Positions 7,945 through 12,852 of a stretch of 12,852 nucleotides of DNA are shown in pieces. The notes under the pieces are model-generated. The model had not been told where the DNA came from and ran no database searches. It was given only the letters and a program-made list of their open reading frames with translations. A program made the translations under genes and the position numbers. Every line of letters starts with the position of its first letter. The first letter of the stretch is position 1. The stretch spans positions 1 through 12,852 of the forward strand of contig DQEK01000184.1 in the NCBI GenBank assembly GCA_003533545.1, read 5' to 3'. Source of the stretch: Acidobacteriota bacterium. GTDB lineage: Bacteria > Acidobacteriota > Vicinamibacteria > Vicinamibacterales > UBA8438.

Positions 7945-8697
7945 CTACGGCGATAGCGGCGCGAGGGGAATGACACCGACCAGCGAGAACGACCAAGCAC
8001 TGGCATTGTCCAGGTAGCGCTCGCCCCCGACCACGTCGCCGGCCTTCGGAAGCCCCGTCGCAACGTAGTCGAGCGAGCCCTCCAGCTCAAAGTGATGTAG
8101 CCAGTTATCGTCGGGTAGCCGGCTGAAAGGCAAAAACGCCGTGTCAAGCTCGAAGTTCAGCTTGTGCGTATGGACGCTGCCGGCACCGGGGGTTTCACCC
8201 GGACTGAGCTTGCTCACGATGTCGAAGTGGCTCTCGACCCAGCCGCCGGTCTGCTCTGCCTCGAGGACCATTAGGTTTAGCTCGAGCTCTATCTCGATCC
8301 CGTTGTCCCGGAACGAGGCCCGGCCGGCATCAGCAGCCGTCGACCCAGTGAACGGGTGAATGCCGGTCTCGCCAAACGGGACAAAAATCGTTTCGACCGT
8401 GAACCCGACTCGAGGGATCTCGGTCGGGATTCCCACAGCAAGCACCAACTCGAATACTGTCTCGCGCTCTTGGGTCTCGCTGGCAACCACGGTATCACCA
8501 TCTAGCGTCTCTGTTCGTGCCGCCCCGAACAGATGCTCGATGGTGAGGGTCGGCTCGATCTTGACGTCCGGCACGCAGAGGAACCGACAGCGTTCCTGAG
8601 CGAAACCCACCGCAGGCCAGAGCAAAACGAGCACCGCAACCAGACTAAGCCCGCCTCTCACGGAGCGGTAGGCCCCCCGCGTCGTCTGTGTCGCCAT
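7945..8697 (-). CDS. Exported beta-rich protein of unknown function
   Basis: I do not recognise the family. The 250-residue product starts with a basic N-terminus and a strong hydrophobic core (LSLVAVLVLLWPAV) ending in GFAQ, a plausible signal peptidase I site near residue 34. The mature protein opens with ERCRFLCVPDVKIEPTLTIEHLF: two cysteines four residues apart (37 and 41) could form a disulfide. The rest alternates hydrophobic and polar residues (for example EIELELNLMVLE and HKLNFELDTAFLPF), as in outer-membrane beta-barrels or extended beta sandwiches, and it ends in WSFSLVGVIPLAPLSP. A role in the outer membrane or periplasm is inference. The ATG at 8697 lacks a clear ribosome site; a TTG at 8739 and a GTG at 8661 are in-frame alternatives, the latter keeping the hydrophobic core. 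The start lies 21 bases from the divergent cytochrome start. Confidence 0.65.
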   Translation of the reverse strand: MATQTTRGAYRSVRGGLSLVAVLVLLWPAVGFAQERCRFLCVPDVKIEPTLTIEHLFGAARTETLDGDTVVASETQERETVFELVLAVGIPTEIPRVGFTVETIFVPFGETGIHPFTGSTAADAGRASFRDNGIEIELELNLMVLEAEQTGGWVESHFDIVSKLSPGETPGAGSVHTHKLNFELDTAFLPFSRLPDDNWLHHFELEGSLDYVATGLPKAGDVVGGERYLDNASAWSFSLVGVIPLAPLSP

Positions 8698-8703
8698 CGC
8701 CGC

Positions 8704-8710
8704 GAAGAGG
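8704..8710 (+). promoter_or_regulatory. Ribosome binding site deciding the cytochrome GTG start
   Basis: GAAGAGG with 8 bases to the GTG at 8719. It lies within the 21-base gap to the divergent gene and singles out this GTG over the in-frame GTG at 8731, which would sit 20 bases away. Confidence 0.55.
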
Positions 8711-8718
8711 CTATCATC

Positions 8719-9972
8719 GTGCAGAAGCCCGTGCAGCAATTCTCACCGCCCCTATCGCGCCGTCTATTGCCATGGATCCTCCTCCTGGCGGTGCTGGCCA
8801 GCAGCTGTGTCCGTGATGACGCCCTGAGCACCGATCTCGCCGCCGCCGCCTATGCCGGCTCCGACTCCTGTCAGGAGTGCCATTCGGAGATCCATGCACG
8901 CTGGCAGGACACCCTGATGGCGAATGTGTTGCAAGACCCGACCACTCAACCAGAAGCGATCCTGGGAAACTTCGCCGCCAATGACCCCCTAGTTACCTTC
9001 ACGCCGGACGACGTCGTTTTCACCTATGGCAGCAAATGGAAACAGCGCTACTACACGCAGATCGGCGGCGACTATTTCATTTTTCCGGCCCAGTGGGACA
9101 TCCGTAATCAACAATGGCGACGTTACTTCCCGCAGCCCGGCGGCGACTGGTGGACCGCTCATTATCCGGAAGACCCGATGCAGCGACCGACAGGGCCGTT
9201 GTGCGATGGCTGCCATTCTGTAAACTACGACACTACAACCCGAACCCCCACTGAATGGAATGTCGGGTGCGAAGCGTGCCACGGACCGGGCAGCGTGCAC
9301 AATCTGTCGCAAACGGCCAACACCATCGTGAACCCCGCCCGGTTGGACTCGGTGCTCGCCGACGATATCTGCATCCAGTGCCATTCGCAGGGACAACCGA
9401 AAGAAAATCCGATCGACGGGAGGTATTACGACTGGCCGGTCGGCTTCGCACCGGGGAATCGCCTGTCCGAGTTCTGGGAACTTGAGGGGCCACACCTCGG
9501 AGAAGAAACCTTCACCCACTGGCCCGAAGGATCGGCGCACAAGAACCGGATGCAGGGCAACGACTACGTGCAAAGCCAAATGTACGTCAAAGGGGTCACC
9601 TGCTACGGCTGCCACGACGTCCATGGCACAGACCACGAGGCCGACCTCCTTGCGCCGGGTAACGACGTCTGCCTCTCGTGCCATGGGCCGCAATTACAGG
9701 CCGGGCCGCGCGGATCAGTCACTTACCATACCCAGCACGAAGCCGATGGGGATGGTAGTGTGTGTGTGGCCTGTCACATGCCTGAGATTGCGCGGACGAT
9801 CGGCGATGTCAACGTTCGGAGCCACACGTTCAAATTCATTTCACCGGCTTTGACCGATCGCTACGGCGTGCCCAATTCGTGCACGAACTGTCACGACGAC
9901 CAGACCACCGCCTGGGCGCTCGACGCACTGGAGACCTGGCCGCAAGTTTCACCCTGGCGGGTCGCTCAGTAG
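8719..9972 (+). CDS. Octaheme c-type cytochrome, probable lipoprotein
   Basis: A 417-residue exported multiheme cytochrome. The GTG start at 8719 gives a basic N-terminus, a hydrophobic segment (LLPWILLLAVLASS) and Cys30, a plausible though imperfect lipobox (ASSC). There are eight CXXCH heme-binding motifs: CQECH 51, CDGCH 162, CEACH 184, CIQCH 218, CYGCH 295, CLSCH 318, CVACH 349 and CTNCH 388. The first is isolated: residues 56-161 carry no heme motif but many aromatic residues (WKQRYYTQ, WRRYF, DWWTAHY). The pattern SCQECHSEIHARWQ and the closing CTNCHDD resemble the cytochrome c554-like proteins that in some relatives carry a C-terminal TPR region, absent here. The role should be periplasmic electron transfer or a redox enzyme; no lysine-type catalytic heme (CXXCK) is present. 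The K+ channel gene starts 15 bases after the stop, suggesting co-transcription. Confidence 0.9.
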   Translation: MQKPVQQFSPPLSRRLLPWILLLAVLASSCVRDDALSTDLAAAAYAGSDSCQECHSEIHARWQDTLMANVLQDPTTQPEAILGNFAANDPLVTFTPDDVVFTYGSKWKQRYYTQIGGDYFIFPAQWDIRNQQWRRYFPQPGGDWWTAHYPEDPMQRPTGPLCDGCHSVNYDTTTRTPTEWNVGCEACHGPGSVHNLSQTANTIVNPARLDSVLADDICIQCHSQGQPKENPIDGRYYDWPVGFAPGNRLSEFWELEGPHLGEETFTHWPEGSAHKNRMQGNDYVQSQMYVKGVTCYGCHDVHGTDHEADLLAPGNDVCLSCHGPQLQAGPRGSVTYHTQHEADGDGSVCVACHMPEIARTIGDVNVRSHTFKFISPALTDRYGVPNSCTNCHDDQTTAWALDALETWPQVSPWRVAQ

Positions 9973-9987
9973 TTCTCGGACCAACTC

Positions 9988-11691
9988 ATGAAATTCCCCG
10001 GCAGCGAGATCGGTCACATCTTTGGTGAGGGCAAGAACCGCCGGAACCTTGCTTCACTGCTGCGATACGTCGTCTTTCTCATCGGAGTAATCCTGCTCTT
10101 TTCTGGGATATTCCGTGTGCTCATGGAAAGACTTGAGGGAGAGACGTACTCGTGGGTCACCGCGATCTATTGGACCCTGGTCACAATGACCACCCTCGGC
10201 TACGGGGAACTGACGTTCAGCAGCGGCGGCGGGCAACTGTTCAGCATCGTCGTCGTGCTCTCTGGAGTCGTGTTGCTGTTGGTTGTGCTTCCCTTCGCGT
10301 TTATCCGATTCTTTTACGCGCCATGGCTCGAGGCCCAGTTGCGACTCCAAGCTCCGCGGAGCTTGCCGAACAGCACACAGGGCCACGTGATCATTTCCCG
10401 CCATGACGAAATCGCAGCCGCTCTCATCCAACGCCTAGGCCCAGCCGGTATCCCCCACTACGTGGTCGAATCGGATCCCGCCGTCGCCGCGCAACTCTTG
10501 ACCGACGGAGTCGACGTGATCGCTGGCCAGCTCGACGAGCGCACGACTTATGAGCAGTTACAGCTCCAACAGGCCCGCCTCCTTTTTGCGAACAGTGGGG
10601 ACACCAGGAATAGCAACATCGCGCTAACGGCTCGGGAGGTCTCCGACACCGTGCCAATCGTCGGCGTCGTGGAATCTGAGGACTCGATAGATGTTCTGGA
10701 GTTCAGTGGCTGCACTCAGGTGCTCCCACTGAAGACGCGGCTGGGTCAATATCTGGCAAGCCGGGTTAGTACCGGACTCGGCGCCGTGGACGTGGTCGGG
10801 CAATTCCACGGACTACAGGTCGCCGAATTCGCAGCGCGTAACACGGAGTTAGCAGGTCACCCGATCCGCGACACTCACCTGCGAGCGCGGACCGGTCTGA
10901 ATATCGTCGGTACGTGGAGCCGGGGACGATTGTCACCCGCGTTACCGGAGACCGTGATCGCGCCCGATAGCTTAGTTGTGGTCGTTGGCACCACGGAACA
11001 GCTCGCTGCGCTCGACGGCATAGTCAGTTCCCCACCTTCCACCGATGATGCTCTCGTCCTCGTGATCGGAGCCGGCAAAGTGGGCCAGGCGGCCAGTGCC
11101 GCGCTTAAACGTAAGAATCTTTCGGTCCATGTAATTGACCGTTCTTCGGATGGCCTGGGGCGTCTAACCGGTGTCGTGGATCAGACCATCGAAGGGGACG
11201 CAGCGGACCGAACGGCACTCATGGAAGCGGGTTTGGAACAGGCGCAGACGGTGCTACTCACCACGCACGACGATGCCATGAACATCTACCTTTCGGTCTA
11301 CTGTCGCCGACTGAAACCGGACTTACGCATCGTGAGTCGGATCTCGCATGACCGTAACCTGGAAGCCATTCATCGCGCTGGTGCCGATTTCGTGCTCAGC
11401 TACGCAGCCTTGGGCGCCGAGGCGATAGTCTCCATTCTCGAGGGCCACGAACTCGTCATCCTGGGGCAAAATATCGAACTGTTCTCGGCGCAAGTTCCAC
11501 CCCGACTGGAGGGGCGGACGCTGGCCGAGAGCCAGCTCGCGTCTCTGGCCGGGCTCAGCGTGGTGGCAATCAAACAGGGTGGTCAGCTGGTCACACAGCT
11601 CCATGCATCAACACGACTGGAATCGGGCATGGAACTGTTCATATTGGGTGGCATCGAGCAACGCCGGGCGTTCGCAGAACTGTTCAAGTGA
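9988..11691 (+). CDS. Potassium channel with tandem RCK (TrkA-N/TrkA-C) domains
   Basis: A 567-residue inner-membrane channel subunit. TM1 lies at about 24-46, the pore helix and selectivity filter at 61-75 (TMTTLGYGE, filter TTLGYG 68-73), and TM2 at about 84-109. Two cytoplasmic RCK units follow. The first (about 132-340) has the Rossmann layout but SRHDEI replaces the GxGxxG loop (137-142), although an acidic residue (Glu161) remains at the end of the second strand. The second (about 354-567) has an intact GAGKVG (361-366) and Asp384, as in NAD(H)-binding TrkA-N domains, and each unit ends in a TrkA-C-like segment. Two-TM channels with two RCK domains on one chain are known (GsuK of Geobacter). 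It would conduct K+ with gating by nucleotide or ion ligands. The ribosome site is weak; the gene probably relies on translation of the cytochrome gene 15 bases upstream. Confidence 0.92.
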   Translation: MKFPGSEIGHIFGEGKNRRNLASLLRYVVFLIGVILLFSGIFRVLMERLEGETYSWVTAIYWTLVTMTTLGYGELTFSSGGGQLFSIVVVLSGVVLLLVVLPFAFIRFFYAPWLEAQLRLQAPRSLPNSTQGHVIISRHDEIAAALIQRLGPAGIPHYVVESDPAVAAQLLTDGVDVIAGQLDERTTYEQLQLQQARLLFANSGDTRNSNIALTAREVSDTVPIVGVVESEDSIDVLEFSGCTQVLPLKTRLGQYLASRVSTGLGAVDVVGQFHGLQVAEFAARNTELAGHPIRDTHLRARTGLNIVGTWSRGRLSPALPETVIAPDSLVVVVGTTEQLAALDGIVSSPPSTDDALVLVIGAGKVGQAASAALKRKNLSVHVIDRSSDGLGRLTGVVDQTIEGDAADRTALMEAGLEQAQTVLLTTHDDAMNIYLSVYCRRLKPDLRIVSRISHDRNLEAIHRAGADFVLSYAALGAEAIVSILEGHELVILGQNIELFSAQVPPRLEGRTLAESQLASLAGLSVVAIKQGGQLVTQLHASTRLESGMELFILGGIEQRRAFAELFK

Positions 11692-11917
11692 GACGCGCGG
11701 CCGTGGTTCGTGGTGGCTAGGCAACAATCCTGCGAATGGGGTGTGCGTCGACATCGGCCAGCCGACATTCGCGTCGAGCGAACCGGTAGGTCAGGTCTCG
11801 CGGTCCAGGCCCACTCGGTGCACTACGCGAGCGATGGCCACAGGTGCCGTTGGTTTTACTTGGGAACGGTCGGTTGCTTGAAAGAACCACCACGCTCTGC
11901 AAGACTGGCAGCTTCGC
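11692..11917. other. Intergenic region with a nested inverted repeat
   Basis: The 226 bases between the K+ channel and the small membrane protein hold no convincing gene. TCGGC (11754-11758) and GCCGA (11761-11765) form a tight inverted repeat, enclosed by TCGAC (11748-11752) and GTCGA (11772-11776). There is no T tract, so it may be a regulator site or a weak transcription stop. The length leaves room for a promoter of the next gene, but I see no good -35/-10 pair. Confidence 0.3.
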
Positions 11918-12391
11918 ATGACCGGCTTGACCACCTGGGCACCTAATTCCCACGCCCTGATCCTTCATCTGCCGATCGGACTACTGGCAACCGCGACCGT
12001 TGTCGACGTAATCACCACGCTTCGGCGTGACCCCAGCACTACCGTTCTCCTCGCACATGGTCTCTACATGGTCGGCACCGTGACACTCCTAGCGACCTAC
12101 CTCACCGGACGCCACGCGGCCGCGGAAGTCTTCACCCCAGGACTGGCGTTGCCCGTGGTCGCCGAACACTGGGAGCGAGCCCTGTGGTGTACGTGGTATT
12201 TCGGATTGGTCACGGCTGGCCGAATATTCCTAGCACTGTACGTACCCCGACCTCGGCGCGCGATCACGACAACACTCTGTGTGGTTAGCCTGACAGGCTT
12301 CGGGCTGTTAGCCGCCACCGCCGAACTCGGTGGGCGACTCGTCTATGAGCACGGTGTCGGAGTCGCGGCACCGATATCACGGCTTCCCTAG
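11918..12391 (+). CDS. DUF2231-like small integral membrane protein
   Basis: A 157-residue protein with four likely membrane helices at about 11-32, 42-62, 89-109 and 117-136. The opening SHALILHLPIGLLATATVVD matches the His-x4-His-x-Pro pattern at the start of DUF2231 proteins, and the end ELGGRLVYEHGVGV is the typical closing motif of that family. Histidines at 12, 17, 47, 66, 84 and 145 lie near the ends of the helices and could bind heme or metal, but no biochemical role of the family is known to me. It sits 226 bases after the K+ channel on the same strand, so co-transcription is possible but not shown. The ATG at 11918 lacks a strong ribosome site; no better start precedes it in frame. 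It converges on the protease gene with 77 bases between the stops. Confidence 0.72.
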   Translation: MTGLTTWAPNSHALILHLPIGLLATATVVDVITTLRRDPSTTVLLAHGLYMVGTVTLLATYLTGRHAAAEVFTPGLALPVVAEHWERALWCTWYFGLVTAGRIFLALYVPRPRRAITTTLCVVSLTGFGLLAATAELGGRLVYEHGVGVAAPISRLP

Positions 12392-12468
12392 CGTCCGTAG
12401 AGCAAGAAGACCTACTGAAGCGGTCCGCCTTCCCTCTGCGGTGTGTCCAGAACTCTCCAACGGGACCT

Positions 12469-12852
12469 TCAGGGCGCAGGGTGCAGCGCGCGAAGCCGCT
12501 CGCGGTCAACATCGGTCAACGGTAGCCATTCCAGCGTGCTGTCCGCGGCGGCGACCGATGAGCATGGTCCGCACATGAGAGTGATGCTGGTGCGGTGATG
12601 GGTCAAGCCAAGTGTGTGGCCCAACTCGTGCGCGATGATATTGCGCAACACGGTCGCATCATTCGTCCGACCCGGTTCAGGTGTCCGAATCGCCACGAAA
12701 TACTCGGGCGAACCGGTCAGTGGCCAAGCGAACGGCAGTAACGGCTGGCGCGACAACAGGACCACGATATCTCCGGTAAGTTCACTCAAGGCCGCCGGGG
12801 GCTGCGGCCCGGACGCTCCCTTCGGAATCCGCCCGCCACGCTGCGACACGAA
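12469..12852 (-). CDS. Metzincin zinc protease, matrixin-like, 5' partial
   Basis: The frame is open to the right edge, so the N-terminus, probably with a signal peptide, lies outside; the GTG at 12847-12849 is an internal codon rather than a likely start. The visible part, about 127 residues, has the full metzincin zinc signature HELGHTLGLTH (first His codon at 12628-12630): three histidine ligands, the catalytic Glu and the Gly of the turn. It is followed by LMCGPC, whose Met fits the Met-turn below the zinc site. The chain ends about 50 residues after the zinc motif with LTDVDRERLRALH, the closing helix common in matrixin-like bacterial proteins. The enzyme would cleave peptides outside the cytoplasm. 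The substrate is unknown. The Cys pair around the Met-turn is unusual and may form a disulfide. Confidence 0.82.
   Translation of the reverse strand, partial: FVSQRGGRIPKGASGPQPPAALSELTGDIVVLLSRQPLLPFAWPLTGSPEYFVAIRTPEPGRTNDATVLRNIIAHELGHTLGLTHHRTSITLMCGPCSSVAAADSTLEWLPLTDVDRERLRALHPAP

Noticed and set aside
8989..9693. Open minus-strand frame inside the cytochrome gene
   Set aside because: It lies opposite the heme-binding coding sequence, whose eight CXXCH motifs prove the plus strand is the real one. The antisense product shows no domain.
8719..9972. Octaheme cytochrome as a nitrite, tetrathionate or hydroxylamine converting enzyme
   Set aside because: The heme count alone is suggestive, but there is no CXXCK catalytic heme motif, the spacing does not recall those enzymes, and no pathway genes are nearby.
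1..12852. CRISPR array, tRNA, rRNA, transposase or phage genes
   Set aside because: Reading through both strands showed no repeated spacer units, no cloverleaf with TTCRANY-like T arm, and no mobile-element protein motifs. The gene density and base use look uniform.

Overview
The window is GC-rich bacterial DNA, densely coding, with ten genes and no RNA genes, CRISPR array, insertion sequence or other mobile element that I can see. The cell is most likely Gram-negative: there are two predicted lipoproteins (a tannase-family esterase and a multiheme cytochrome c), a Tat-exported flavoenzyme and several Sec signal peptides. This mix (Tat flavoprotein like spermidine dehydrogenase, tannase/feruloyl esterase, class C-type serine hydrolase, multiheme cytochrome of the c554-like type) recalls uncultured Acidobacteriota (Vicinamibacteria-like) or marine proteobacterial genomes. 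That placement is an inference from memory of such gene sets, not something the sequence proves.

Layout, left to right. (1) 3-965 (+): C-terminal part of an acyl-CoA synthetase, cut by the left edge. (2) 1119-6298 (+): three same-strand genes for exported proteins: a Tat-dependent FAD oxidoreductase, a tannase/feruloyl-esterase-family lipoprotein with an intact CS-D-HC catalytic set, and a secreted right-handed parallel beta-helix protein. (3) 6476-8697 (-): a secreted serine hydrolase of the class C beta-lactamase fold and, upstream of it, an exported beta-rich protein of unknown function. A hairpin and a weak candidate promoter lie between them. (4) 8719-12391 (+): an octaheme cytochrome c lipoprotein, a potassium channel with tandem RCK domains starting 15 bases after it, and a small four-helix DUF2231-like membrane protein. 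(5) 12469-12852 (-): C-terminal part of a metzincin zinc protease, cut by the right edge.

How the genes may work together. Block 2 looks like a scavenging set: the esterase would release an acid and an alcohol from an ester at the cell surface, the flavoenzyme would oxidise an amine or alcohol in the periplasm, and the beta-helix protein may bind or cleave a polysaccharide. The substrates are not readable from sequence. Block 4 puts a periplasmic electron-transfer protein next to a ligand-gated K+ channel and a histidine-containing membrane protein; co-transcription is likely for the first two. I found no clearly new system. The most unusual points are the cytochrome/K+-channel pairing, the degenerate nucleotide site in the first RCK domain, the 21-base gap between two divergent start codons, and the unrecognised protein at 7945-8697.
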